This document shows positions 7,568 through 15,469 of a stretch of 64,000 nucleotides of DNA, piece after piece (the stretch's first letter is position 1; each line of letters starts with the position of its first letter). Under the pieces are notes generated by a model. The model ran no database searches. It saw only the letters and a program-made list of their open reading frames with translations, and was not told the origin of the DNA. Position numbers and translations under genes: made by a program. The stretch is from Micromonospora kangleipakensis. GTDB lineage: Bacteria > Actinomycetota > Actinomycetes > Mycobacteriales > Micromonosporaceae. The stretch spans positions 1,054,001 through 1,118,000 of the forward strand of contig NZ_SHLD01000001.1 of NCBI RefSeq assembly GCF_004217615.1. Direction: 5' to 3'.

Positions 7568-8056
7568 ATGCACCCTGGTTCAATCGAGGACATGACTGAC
7601 CTCCCCGATGGCACCGAGGGAACCGCGGAGATCGCGTTTGACGTGCCGGGATGGCCGCCAACCAAGAACGAGGCCACTTCGCTGCTGTCGGCGGGTCACA
7701 GCCACGCCGCGCGGGTCCGCGCGCTGTTGAACGCCGCCGGGCAAGCAGCGGCACGACTGGGGTGGTCCCCGTTGGCCTGCCAGATCGCGCTTGACCTGGT
7801 GGTACGCGGGCCTAATCAAGCACCCTCGGATGCGACGAACTACCTCGGCGGTGTTGGCGACGTGCTGCAAGTCAAGGCCACCGGCAACCTCGACTTGGCC
7901 CATCTGGGCGCCCTCAGGCAGGTGGCCCTCTATCTCGATGACCGCCAGGTCAGGCAGATCCGGTACACGGAGGAATGGGCCGAGCAGCCGTCTTACACAG
8001 TACGAATACATCCGTTAGCGGTCGGCGCGGCTCCCGGGCCGGCAGCCGGACAATGA
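7568..8056 (+). CDS. RusA-like Holliday-junction resolvase family protein (tentative)
   Basis: 162 residues from the ATG at 7568, with AGGA seven bases upstream; a second ATG at 7592 has poor spacing. The core has VPGWPPTKNEATSL, then VVRGPNQAPSDATNYLGGVG, DVLQVKATG and finally VALYLDDRQVRQI. This resembles the RusA layout of a D-x-x-N block followed later by a DD-x-Q motif, which binds the catalytic metal. RusA proteins are small phage or prophage nucleases, which suits the setting. The match is by motif only and the first Asp is not in the classic DNL-K form, so function is uncertain. Confidence 0.45.
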   Translation: MHPGSIEDMTDLPDGTEGTAEIAFDVPGWPPTKNEATSLLSAGHSHAARVRALLNAAGQAAARLGWSPLACQIALDLVVRGPNQAPSDATNYLGGVGDVLQVKATGNLDLAHLGALRQVALYLDDRQVRQIRYTEEWAEQPSYTVRIHPLAVGAAPGPAAGQ

Positions 8057-8317
8057 TCGAGTTCGGCACCCCATCCCCTCAACTGAACCGCCTACGTCTC
8101 GTTTACAAGGCGCTTTCGGCAAGACTTACAGCGTCCGCTGACGTCCACTGGGTCCGAGCCAGAGGCAAGATCCGTACGAACATGTCCGTCCTCGGCCCGC
8201 CACCGTTGGTGTCAGCGTTGATGTCAGACGTTGATCGACCTGCGTTGCCAACCAGTTCGGTTTGTGTATGGTCCGTCGAGTGATTTTCATGAGCGCCTGT
8301 TGCCGGCGAGACTTGCC

Positions 8318-8875
8318 GTGACGTCGATATCGCGATGGCCCGTGCTCGCACCGGCGGTCGCGGTCAGTCTGCTGGTGCTCGGCCTGGTGCTCAACGCCGC
8401 GACGATCATCTACGACCTTGCGCATTGGGGCGTGGTCTACTACGTGCCACCGGAGGTGGCCGCCAACCGGAATGGCCTTGCAGACCTCGGCGCCCAAGTC
8501 TTTGACCAACTGGCCACGGGGCTGTCCGTCCTAGCCGTGGCTGGCCTGCTCCTGTCGATAGCAGGGCTCGTGCGCGGCAGGACGTGGGCACATGTGACGA
8601 CGTGCATCCTGACCGCCCCGTTCGCGCTTTGCTGCGGCCTGATGTTCATCAACGGCAGGGGCTCCTTCGCCGGGGACCCGGACGACCCGAACAACATCGC
8701 GCCTCGGCATACCTTCGCGCCAACCTGGGTCCTGATCAGCGACGCGCTGGCGCCACCCCTGCTCGTGGGCGCGGCGGTCATCGTCCTGATCCTGTTGTTT
8801 CTCCCCCCGGTCTATGGACGCTTCTACCCGTCCCGGCAGCAGCGCGACCCGCGAGGGTTCACTCATCGCGGATAG
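8318..8875 (+). CDS. Small membrane protein, four predicted helices
   Basis: About 185 residues if started at the GTG at 8318; the frame is open from 8231, so the start is not firm. Membrane segments are VLAPAVAVSLLVLGLVLNAA, LSVLAVAGLLLSIAGLV, VTTCILTAPFALCCGLMFI and PPLLVGAAVIVLILLFL, with a basic C-terminus. This layout is common in actinobacterial hypothetical proteins. No family is recognised. Confidence 0.55.
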   Translation: MTSISRWPVLAPAVAVSLLVLGLVLNAATIIYDLAHWGVVYYVPPEVAANRNGLADLGAQVFDQLATGLSVLAVAGLLLSIAGLVRGRTWAHVTTCILTAPFALCCGLMFINGRGSFAGDPDDPNNIAPRHTFAPTWVLISDALAPPLLVGAAVIVLILLFLPPVYGRFYPSRQQRDPRGFTHRG

Positions 8876-9278
8876 CCGAGGCGATGCGCGGGTCTTCCAC
8901 CGCCGGCCGTCTTGCGGGAGGAGCTTGAGCTCTTCGTCCCGAACGCCGGTGCGGTGCATCGTCTGCTGCCATCGGTTGTCATCCCGTGCCTCTCAGCTCG
9001 GCTACCATCCCGCCTGCTGCCGTGACGTGTCGACCGCAGGCGGCACGTTCGGTGCTTCCTTGCTGCTTCCGAGAGTGGTCCAGAGAGCAGGCGCAGTCAC
9101 CTGGCCCTGAACCTATGGATTGCCGGGAAGGGGGTCGCTCGCGGCTCCGTGCGCAGCTCATGAGCGGCTACTGGCTGGTTTGCGGCTCTAGCGGTCGCGT
9201 TCGTTGCTGTACTTCTGTGCTGTGCGGCGAAGAGTCCTGCGCCGCCTCCCGTTGGCAAGATGTGTATCCCTTCCGCCC
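8876..9278. other. Gene-free stretch with tRNA-Pro-like and degenerate repeats
   Basis: Positions 8930-8947 (CTCTTCGTCCCGAACGCC) equal 1273-1290 and overlap the tRNA-Pro fragment sequence. Positions 9179-9232 carry the third copy of the GTTGCTGTACTTCTGTGCTG motif seen at 6134. Both mirror the 5719-6165 arrangement and suggest a duplicated attachment region. No gene is supported here. Confidence 0.4.
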
Positions 9279-9530
9279 TCACCAGTCGTCCGGGTACAAG
9301 TCCTCCTCCGGGTAGCCCGCCGAAACCAGCCGCCTGCGGACCCTCTCGACCTCCTGCGGCGGCGGGCGCCGCAGCGACGCGGCGGCAGCGGCGTCGTTGG
9401 CGATAACCACCGTCTCGCCGTCGATGAGCTCGGCAACGACGGCCGCCAGGTTCTCCTCGCACAGGCCAGCCTCAAGGACAGCCAGAAGTGGCAGGTAGTC
9501 CCTGGCCGGCAGTGAGGTGATCTCAACGAC
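9279..9530 (-). pseudogene. Truncated hypothetical gene (C-terminal part)
   Basis: The minus-strand frame reads ITSLPARDYLPLLAVLEAGL, then CEENLAAVVAELIDGETVVI, and ends VSAGYPEEDLYPDDW at the stop at 9279. It has good codon bias but no start codon before it runs into the 3' end of the neighbouring transposase gene. It therefore appears to have lost its 5' part when that IS inserted. Small acidic protein of unknown family. Confidence 0.5.
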
Positions 9531-10377
9531 AATTGGGTAGGTATCGGTATTCGAATTGGGTGAGCACGAGTGCGGCGCGGACGATGTCGCCGACGCTTCG
9601 AGGGCTGGCGGTGGTATGGCGCAGGGCGTGCCATCGGCCGGTGAGCAGGGCGAAGCCGCGTTCGCCGAGGCCGCGCAGGGATCGCAGGAGCCGGTTATAG
9701 GTGCGGTTGTCGATGCCGAGGCGGCCGTCGTCGGCGGGTTGTTTGACCGGTGTGTGGATGCCTTGGCCCGCGCCCTCGTAGCCGGAGTCGGCGAGGGTGG
9801 GCAGGTCCAGTTGGGAGGCGGCCCAGTACAGCGCGCCGGTGATGTCATGGAGCTGGGCGCAGGTGAAATCGTGCAGGTGGCCGGGTGCCGCGTCGGAGGT
9901 CCAGATCGGGAGCCCGTCCGGGCGCATGATCGCTTGGATGTTGGCGCCGAAGTCGCGGTGCTTGCCGGAGTACCAGGCGTCGATCGGTTCGCCTTTGACG
10001 CTGGTGGTGGTCTCCGTGAGGCGGTCGGTGTCGAACAGTTTTCCGTCGAGGATCACGTGGGACCAGCCCTCGTCGGCGACCCGGGTCAGGGCGGTGTGTA
10101 GGTCCGGAGCCTGGGCGGATAGGACCGTGATGGCTTCGGCGATGTAGCGGTAGGTGGTGGCCCTCGATACGGCGAACCCGGCGCCGAGCAGGGGCTTGTC
10201 CTCGCCTTTGCGGAACCAGACCAGCACCATCAGCGCTTGGCGGAAGCAGGTCAATGCCCTGGTGCCGGTGCCGGTGCCGGTGCGGGTGCCGCGGGCTCGG
10301 CGCTCGGCGGCCAGTAGGCGGGCGAGGTAGTGCACGAGTTCCCTGGGTACGTCGAGCATGGCACGATAGGCGATCAC
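9523..10377 (-). CDS. IS5-type (DDE_Tnp_4) transposase
   Basis: 284 residues from the GTG at 10377 (reading VIAYRAMLDVPRELVHYLAR); the frame stays open to 10449 but the family usually starts here. The helix-turn-helix region includes GAGFAVSRATTYRYIAEAIT. DDE residues lie in SHVILDGKLFDTDRL, in LPTLADSGYEGAGQGIHTP and in LRGLGERGFALLTGRWHAL. A GTG repeat near residue 35 encodes TGTGTGT. I could not find clear terminal inverted repeats, so the element limits are undefined. Confidence 0.75.
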   Translation of the reverse strand: MIAYRAMLDVPRELVHYLARLLAAERRARGTRTGTGTGTRALTCFRQALMVLVWFRKGEDKPLLGAGFAVSRATTYRYIAEAITVLSAQAPDLHTALTRVADEGWSHVILDGKLFDTDRLTETTTSVKGEPIDAWYSGKHRDFGANIQAIMRPDGLPIWTSDAAPGHLHDFTCAQLHDITGALYWAASQLDLPTLADSGYEGAGQGIHTPVKQPADDGRLGIDNRTYNRLLRSLRGLGERGFALLTGRWHALRHTTASPRSVGDIVRAALVLTQFEYRYLPNCR

Positions 10378-10592
10378 GTGGAGTCCTGACTGGTGAAGTA
10401 GATCTTGGCAGACCTCTTCTACCGAGGGCTCCACGCCCAGGTCCAGCACCGTCCACTATGGACGCTTGGTCCGTGTCGACCTATTTTCAGACGCCAGCTA
10501 CGGCAGTGATACTTCACATCAGAGCCGGCCCACTCCGCGCGACATGAGGCGGTGCGCGATCCAGCGGGTCGCATTTGAAGGCCGGCCCTTGA

Positions 10593-11045
10593 TCAGCCTG
10601 GGAACGGGCGCAGGGGTGACTTATCGCCTACGGACCACTTGTGACCGAACGGGTCCGTGAAGCCACCTTGACGGTGCGTCCCCCAGGGCACGCGGTGATC
10701 CTCGATTCCCGCTCCGGCGGTTGCGCCGGCGGCGAGCGCGCGCTCGATGACGGAGTCGGGATCATCGGCGAACACCTCGATGCGGGTGCTCGTGACGCCC
10801 GCCTGGCCGGGACTGATCTCCGTGGGGTTCTCGGGATTGACCTCGTGGAGAAAGAAGGGGGCGCCACTGATCTCAAGGCCGGCCACGCCACCAAGGTTCC
10901 ACAACTCTGTCGCGTCCAGTGCGGTCTTGTACCAGGCAACCGCAGCCTCTGCGTCTGGAACGATCAGCATCACAGAGATCACTGATGGTGAAGCGGATAC
11001 CGTGTCGCCGGACGGGCCGGAACGATCTTTCGGTTCCTCGGTCAT
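10593..11045 (-). CDS. VOC-family (glyoxalase/bleomycin-resistance fold) protein
   Basis: 150 residues from the ATG at 11045. The core SVISVMLIVPDAEAAVAWYK, the middle EISGAPFFLHEVNPENPTEI, TRIEVFADDPDSVIERALAA and the ending GGFTDPFGHKWSVGDK are typical of PhnB-like VOC proteins. The C-terminal FxDPFGHxW block carries a usual metal or substrate contact. Substrate unknown; cytosolic. It sits alone between an IS and a gene-free stretch. Confidence 0.75.
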   Translation of the reverse strand: MTEEPKDRSGPSGDTVSASPSVISVMLIVPDAEAAVAWYKTALDATELWNLGGVAGLEISGAPFFLHEVNPENPTEISPGQAGVTSTRIEVFADDPDSVIERALAAGATAGAGIEDHRVPWGTHRQGGFTDPFGHKWSVGDKSPLRPFPG

Positions 11046-11431
11046 GCCCACAGCGTGCCAGACATGACGAGCAGCGTCTCCTGGTCTGGCGACGGCCGAT
11101 TCCACCAGCACCAACGGCCAGCAGACCACGAGGTGTGACCGCCGTCCAACCCCCTTGCTGAGATCACTTCAGTCCGCTCGGGTACGCCCTCTGCAAGACC
11201 TCTAGGACGGGCAGTAGGTACGGCGGCAGCATGACAGCCAGCATCCCAGGTGCGGCAACCGTCAGCCGGTGCAGCCTGGTTACGTCTCGACCTACTCATT
11301 ACGAGTCGCTCCCACGACGCTGGCCTACCGCCTGAGCCTCATGCCAAAGGTGACGTCCGGGTCCGCGGTCGTCCGCTCGTGCTCGCCGGTTTGGCTGCTC
11401 GCTTGGCTGCTCGACGGCTGTACCGAACCGT
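11046..11431. other. Gene-free stretch
   Basis: About 385 bases between the VOC gene and the next minus-strand gene. No open frame has both codon bias and a start signal, and no RNA or repeat is recognised. Confidence 0.4.
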
Positions 11432-11935
11432 TTAGGTGCCGGATCTTGCAGCAGTGGCTCGCTCCTGACGGTCGAGGTCGGCACGCATCGCATCCGTCAA
11501 CTCCTGCTGCGCTTCGGCATACATGTCCAGTAGCGCACCACCATTGGCAAGGGTTTCTTCGAACATGCCGGCGACCACCTTCCGAAGGTTGTCCGCCCTT
11601 TCGATGACGACCGGGTCGGGGGCGCAAAGCCGAAGCCGTACAACATGCTCAATCAGCTCTACGAGCTTGGCATCAGCTGCCTGGCGGCTGTCTTGCGTGA
11701 TCTCACCAGCGGCAAACTGGTGACGGATCTTGCTCTGAAGATCGAACGCCGACTCCAATGCGCGCAGGTAGGAAACGTACTCCTCGCGGCACCTCTGTGA
11801 CTGCAAGCGCTGCTGTTCCGCCACGGACAACTCCCATGCCGACCTCCTCTGCTGGGCGGTGGCCCAGGCGGTGCCAGCGATGCCTGCGAGACCAACCACA
11901 GCCGTGGTGACTGATCCGATCCAGTCTATTGTCAC
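11432..11935 (-). CDS. Single-span membrane protein, unknown
   Basis: 167 residues. One N-terminal membrane helix (WIGSVTTAVVGLAGIAGTAW) is followed by a long, charged, probably coiled-coil helical domain (ELSVAEQQRLQSQRCREEYV onward). The start lies eight bases after the stop of the truncated gene upstream, so the two were probably one transcription unit. Many actinobacterial proteins have this layout; no function can be named. Confidence 0.6.
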   Translation of the reverse strand: MTIDWIGSVTTAVVGLAGIAGTAWATAQQRRSAWELSVAEQQRLQSQRCREEYVSYLRALESAFDLQSKIRHQFAAGEITQDSRQAADAKLVELIEHVVRLRLCAPDPVVIERADNLRKVVAGMFEETLANGGALLDMYAEAQQELTDAMRADLDRQERATAARSGT

Positions 11936-11943
11936 GGCTCGAA

Positions 11944-12195
11944 CTAACCAGATCGGCGAAAATATGACGGAAGATCTTGGTAATAGCGGTAATGGTCGGC
12001 ATCGTACGAATCACCGCCGAAGTTCGCCCATCGTGGCCTCACCTCGAAGTAGTGCGGTATTCCCCTGCCCGGTAGAGAATTCAGCAGATCCGCAACTCGA
12101 CTGGCCCCTTCTTCGCCCTTGCCATCTCTTCCTTGGTGGAGATAGTCCAAATACCACTCAAATACGGCAATTTTGTCGTTGTGGAAGATTCCGCG
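11944..12195 (-). pseudogene. Truncated hypothetical gene abutting the integrase relic
   Basis: The frame reads IFHNDKIAVFEWYLDYLHQG, then RDGKGEEGASRVADLLNSLP, and ends DADHYRYYQDLPSYFRRSG. It is Tyr-rich with distinctly lower G+C than its neighbours. No start codon exists before the frame enters integrase sequence on the opposite strand at about 12195, so the 5' part is missing. The junction looks like a recombination scar. Confidence 0.5.
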
Positions 12196-12199
12196 AGGA

Positions 12200-12454
12200 C
12201 ACGCGGCTGGGGTTCGGCTCCGCTTCCATGATTTGCGCCACACCTGCGAAACCCTGCTGCTGGAGTTCGGCGTCCCGCCGCACATCGTCCGAGAGATCGC
12301 GGGCCACTCCGCGCTGGACGTCACCATGATGATCTACGCACACACATCGTTGGAGGAGAAGTACCGCGCGCTGGCCCGGCTCGATGAGCGCATCGGCAAG
12401 GAGTCGTTGTCGTCAGACTGCCGTCAGCGCGGTGACGAAACGGACATCCGATGA
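12200..12454 (+). pseudogene. int: Tyrosine recombinase (integrase), C-terminal remnant
   Basis: About 80 residues survive: AGVRLRFHDLRHTCETLLLE, then FGVPPHIVREIAGHSALDVT and MMIYAHTSLEEKYRALARL. These hold the H-x-x-R motif (HDLRH), the GHS histidine and the nucleophilic Tyr (MIYAH). The N-terminal DNA-binding domains and first catalytic Arg are gone, so it cannot be functional. It lies 14 bases from the att repeat and 78 from tRNA-Phe, the standard position for an integrase of a tRNA-inserted element. Confidence 0.8.
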
Positions 12455-12467
12455 CACGTACGGATCT

Positions 12468-12574
12468 GCAAAGCAGAACGCCGACCGGCGTTTCCGCTGG
12501 TCGGCGCTGCTGTAGCCCGGCGAAAGGCTATGTGGCCAGGGGCGGGGTCGAACCGCCGACCTTCCGATTTTCAG
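12468..12574 (-). repeat. Right att copy overlapping tRNA-Phe
   Basis: Direct repeat partner of 987-1092. It includes the terminator hairpin and tRNA-Phe from its 3' end to the anticodon loop. Here the T-arm is intact, so this copy regenerates the working gene. Confidence 0.8.
12479..12506 (-). terminator. Terminator of the tRNA-Phe transcript
   Basis: CGCCGACC (12479-12486) pairs with GGTCGGCG (12499-12506). In the minus direction it is followed by GTTCTGCTTTG. The copy in the left att repeat has a better T tract (GTTTTGCTTTTG), so the left copy may carry the original chromosomal sequence. Confidence 0.65.
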
Positions 12575-12606
12575 TCGGACGCTCGTACCAACTGAGCTAC
12601 CTGGCC
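12533..12606 (-). tRNA. tRNA-Phe (anticodon GAA)
   Basis: The 74-nt minus-strand sequence folds with acceptor GGCCAGG/CCTGGCC, anticodon loop CTGAAAA and T-arm GGCGG-TTCGACC-CCGCC, discriminator A. CCA is not encoded. It is the last of three tRNAs read from Glu through Asp to Phe and serves as the island's attachment site. Confidence 0.95.
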
Positions 12607-12708
12607 GTGCTGCGGCTCATGCTACCCGGACGGCGGGTCGTCCGCCGGGAGGGTCACATGCTCCGATACGCAGAACGCCGCGCAACCTTCACGCGGCGTC
12701 AGCGCTTG

Positions 12709-12782
12709 CGGTCCTGACGGGACTTGAACCCGCGACCTCCGCCTTGACAGGGCGGCGAGCACTCCAACTGCTCCACAGGACC
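12709..12782 (-). tRNA. tRNA-Asp (anticodon GTC)
   Basis: 74 nt with acceptor GGTCCTG/CAGGACC, discriminator G, anticodon loop CTGTCAA and T-arm around GGTTCAAGTCC. Middle gene of the Glu-Asp-Phe cluster. Confidence 0.95.
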
Positions 12783-12814
12783 TAGCTCTGTTGCATCCGG
12801 CCGAAGCCGGACCG

Positions 12815-12887
12815 TGCCCCCAACGGGATTCGAACCCGTGCTACCGCCTTGAAAGGGCGGCGTCCTGGGCCGCTAGACGATGAGGGC
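12815..12887 (-). tRNA. tRNA-Glu (anticodon TTC)
   Basis: 73 nt with 5' end GCCCTCATCGTCTAGCGG, anticodon loop CTTTCAA and T-arm CGGGTTCGAATCCCG. The acceptor stem contains one T-G wobble. First gene of the cluster; a promoter should lie between it and 13042. Confidence 0.95.
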
Positions 12888-13042
12888 GGCCCCGCCATCA
12901 TTGCACATTCGCAACTTCAAGCGGACTTGCTCCCATCCGGCCCCGCCGGAGGCTTGGAAAGCATACGTGATGGCCGGCCGGTGGACCAAACCGGTATGGC
13001 AGGCGGCACACCTACGGGTAAAACGGCAGCTCACGGGCGGTG

Positions 13043-13834
13043 TCAGCGGAGCCGGGAGATCCCGTACCGGCGTTTCAGGTCGGGGATCAGGTGCTGGCAG
13101 GCGGCCAGCGTGGGTCGGCGGTCGCCGCCTCCGTCGTGCATCAGCACGATCGCGCCGGGGCGGACCGCGGACCCGACCCGCTTCGCGATCGTCTTCGCGG
13201 TCGGGTGGTCCCAGTCCTGCGGGTCGACGCTCCAGTGCAGCGAGCGCATCCCGAGCTTGCGGGCCACCGCCACCACCTCCGGGGTCCACCGGCCCCCCGG
13301 CTGCCGGTAGTACGGGACCCGGGCGTTCGGTACGGCCGCCTTGATCGCCTTGTCGGTGCGGACCAGGTCGGCCCGGATCTCCGCCACCGGTCGCCGCCCG
13401 AGGTTGATGTCGTGGCGCCAGCTGTGGTTGCAGAGCTGGTGCCCCTCCCGGGCGATTCGGGCCACCAGCTCCGGGTAGCGCTTCGCCCGGCTGCCGATCA
13501 GGCAGAACGTCGCGGTGACGTGGTCGGCCTTCAGTTGGTCGAGGAGCTGGGGTGTCCACCTCGGGTCCGGCCCGTCGTCGAAGGTCAGCGCCACCGCCTG
13601 GTCGCCGCTGGTCCGCTGCAGCCCGGCCGGGAGCGTGGTGGGCATCGGCCGCAGCCGAGGTTTCGGCGGGGTGGTGCGGCTGGGGCGCGGCGAGGCGGTC
13701 GGCTTCGGCGCCGGCGGGGTCGCGGCGGCCGAGGGCATCGGTCCGGCCTGGGACGGGTTGTGGGCGGGGTCGCCGCAACCGGCCAGGAACAGGACCAGGC
13801 TGAGGCCGAACGCCAGCACGGCGCGTGAACGCAT
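13043..13834 (-). CDS. Polysaccharide deacetylase lipoprotein (NodB domain)
   Basis: 263 residues from the ATG at 13834, with GGGAG upstream. The signal peptide ends in a lipobox (LSLVLFLAGC), so the mature protein is probably membrane-anchored outside the cell. A Pro/Thr-rich linker (25-75) leads to the NodB domain. Its motifs are TFDDGPDPRW (metal Asp and base), HSWRHDINL (HxxxH metal site), YYRQPGGRW (RxPxG) and LMHDGGG. It removes acetyl groups from cell-wall polysaccharide or peptidoglycan; exact substrate unknown. It lies 78 bases downstream of the litR-like gene in the same direction. Confidence 0.9.
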   Translation of the reverse strand: MRSRAVLAFGLSLVLFLAGCGDPAHNPSQAGPMPSAAATPPAPKPTASPRPSRTTPPKPRLRPMPTTLPAGLQRTSGDQAVALTFDDGPDPRWTPQLLDQLKADHVTATFCLIGSRAKRYPELVARIAREGHQLCNHSWRHDINLGRRPVAEIRADLVRTDKAIKAAVPNARVPYYRQPGGRWTPEVVAVARKLGMRSLHWSVDPQDWDHPTAKTIAKRVGSAVRPGAIVLMHDGGGDRRPTLAACQHLIPDLKRRYGISRLR

Positions 13835-13911
13835 GTGTCGCTCCCGAGAGGGGGTCGGGGTAGGCGGACGCCCCGACGGTACGGGACGCGGCCCGGGAGC
13901 GGGAGGGGCGG

Positions 13912-14880
13912 TCAGTCCGTTGTCGACTGGTTCAGGGAGTCGCGTACCGCGAGTGCCAGCGAGAGTGCCTCGCCCAGGTCGACCGGACGGACCACCCCGG
14001 CGGGCAGCGTGTCGGCCAGCCAGCCCGGGCCGGCGGCGAGCACCAGCAGCGGCCGGCGGGGCGCCGCGAGCAGGGCGGAGAGCTGGCCCGGGTCGGCGGT
14101 GGCCCGGGTGTGCGACCACACCGCGACGGCGGCGGGCCCGGTCCGGTTGACCGCTTCGACCAGCGCCGCCACCGGCACCCGGGCGCCGAGCATCCGGTAG
14201 CCCACCCCGGCCTCGGCCAGCGCGGCGGCCAGCGCCTCCAGCGGCAGGCTGTGCTGCTCCTCGTCGGCGCAGGAGAGCAGGATCCGGGCCGGCCCGCTGA
14301 CCGGGTGCGCCCGGGCCGCCGCCGCGAACGCCTCCGAGACGCACCGGGACATCAGGTGCTCCACCTCGATCAGCCTGGCGGTGGCGGCGTGCCGTTCACC
14401 GATTCCGGCGAGGACCGGGCGGAGCAGCCCGTCCCAGGTGGCGACCACGCCGTCGGCGGCGAGGGCGTGCGCGATGGTCTCGCCGATGGCCACCGAGTCC
14501 AGCCGCATGGCGGCCCGGGCCAGGCCACGGGCGACCGGCCCGGCCCGGCCGACCGGGATGGTCATCCCACCGCCGTCCCGGGTGGCGCCCAGCCGGGCCG
14601 GCGGCCCGGCGACGTCGAAGTCGCTCTCCGCCGGCGCCTGGCGGGCCCAGCGGGCCGCGTCGGCCGGGGTCACCCCCTCCGCGGTGAGCCGGCGCATGAT
14701 CTCCAGGCGCGCGAGGTCGGCCGGCGTGTAACGCCGGTGGTGTCCCGGTACGTGCTGGCTGGGACCGAGACCGTAGCGCTGGTGCCAGGTGCGGAGCGTG
14801 GTGACCGCGACGCCCAACCGGCGCGCGACGGCCCCCGCGCTCAGCGCCTCATCGGCCACCTGACCGCTCCGACGCCTCAT
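13912..14880 (-). CDS. litR: MerR regulator with cobalamin-binding domain (LitR/CarH-like)
   Basis: 322 residues. The N-terminal MerR winged helix is GAVARRLGVAVTTLRTWHQR with GHHRRYTPADLARL. After a linker come the B12 helical bundle (GIGERHAATARLIEVEHLMS) and a Rossmann B12 fold (LSCADEEQHSLPLEALAAAL). The His of EEQHSLP matches the cobalt-ligand position. In CarH the helical motif is W-x9-E-H; here the Trp is replaced by His (GERHAATARLIEVEH). The gene ends the crtE-crtI-idi operon and overlaps idi by 32 bases, so light/B12-dependent repression of carotenoid genes is the likely role. Confidence 0.85.
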   Translation of the reverse strand: MRRRSGQVADEALSAGAVARRLGVAVTTLRTWHQRYGLGPSQHVPGHHRRYTPADLARLEIMRRLTAEGVTPADAARWARQAPAESDFDVAGPPARLGATRDGGGMTIPVGRAGPVARGLARAAMRLDSVAIGETIAHALAADGVVATWDGLLRPVLAGIGERHAATARLIEVEHLMSRCVSEAFAAAARAHPVSGPARILLSCADEEQHSLPLEALAAALAEAGVGYRMLGARVPVAALVEAVNRTGPAAVAVWSHTRATADPGQLSALLAAPRRPLLVLAAGPGWLADTLPAGVVRPVDLGEALSLALAVRDSLNQSTTD

Positions 14881-15469
14881 CCGCCGGAACGCCGGACGGG
14901 ATCGCGGCGGCGCCGGGGGTGCCCGGCTCAGGGTGCGCGGAGCGCCGCAGTCGGTTCACCACCCCGCCCAGCCAGGGTGCGTACGCGCGCGGGTCGACGT
15001 CGAGGTCGGCCTCCAGCTCGGCGGGGTCGACCCAGCGCAGCTCGGCCACCTCGTCGGGGTCGGGCAGGGTGGGCAGCTCGGCCGGCACGTCGGCGCGCAG
15101 GACGTGGTCGTACTCGAATTCGACGCGGCCGGTGGCCGGGTCCTCGGCGTAGTAGACGTACACCCCGATCTCGGTGAGGGCGACCGGCTCGACGCCCAGC
15201 TCCTCGCGGAGCCGGCGGTTGGCGGCCTCGACCAGCGACTGGCCGGGCAGCGGGTGGCCGCAGCAGGAGTTGGCCCAGCGCAGCGGGAACCGGGTCTTGA
15301 TGGTGGCCCGGCGCTGGAGCAGTACCCGGCCGTCGGGGTCGACCAGCAGCACCGAGAAGGCGCGGTGCAGCCGACCGGGCGGCTGGTGGGCGGCGGCCAC
15401 GGTGGTCTCCCCGAGCGGGCGCCCGGTGTCGTCGACCAGCTCGACCAGGTGCTCCTCCCGGGCGGTCAT
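14849..15469 (-). CDS. idi: Isopentenyl-diphosphate delta-isomerase, type 1
   Basis: 206 residues. It interconverts IPP and DMAPP to feed GGPP synthesis. The Nudix fold shows RWANSCCGHPLPGQS, whose Cys is the active-site thiol, then AANRRLREELGVEP and the metal/acid block VEFEYDHVLRADVP. The start overlaps the crtI stop (ATGA), showing coupling. The C-terminal tail (residues 175-206) is longer than usual, low-complexity, and overlaps the next gene. Confidence 0.92.
   Translation of the reverse strand: MTAREEHLVELVDDTGRPLGETTVAAAHQPPGRLHRAFSVLLVDPDGRVLLQRRATIKTRFPLRWANSCCGHPLPGQSLVEAANRRLREELGVEPVALTEIGVYVYYAEDPATGRVEFEYDHVLRADVPAELPTLPDPDEVAELRWVDPAELEADLDVDPRAYAPWLGGVVNRLRRSAHPEPGTPGAAAIPSGVPADEASERSGGR

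Larger units (their letters stand above)
987..12606. mobile_element. Decayed integrative element inserted at tRNA-Phe
   Basis: The island is bounded on the right by the intact tRNA-Phe (12533-12606) and on the left by a near-identical copy of that tRNA's 3' half plus its downstream terminator (987-1092). An integrase tail (12200-12454) sits directly beside the intact tRNA, as expected for a tRNA-targeting element. The interior holds two transposase genes, truncated genes, partial tRNA fragments and unknown proteins. No replication, conjugation or excisionase gene is visible. The boundaries follow from the repeat; that it is one element and not a nested series is not established. Confidence 0.7.

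Noticed and set aside
9501-10500. Terminal inverted repeats for the IS5-type transposase
   Set aside because: I compared both flanks and found no convincing inverted match, so no element limits are given.
12888-13042. Promoter for the tRNA cluster
   Set aside because: TTGAAG is present upstream of tRNA-Glu but no -10 at correct spacing could be chosen.
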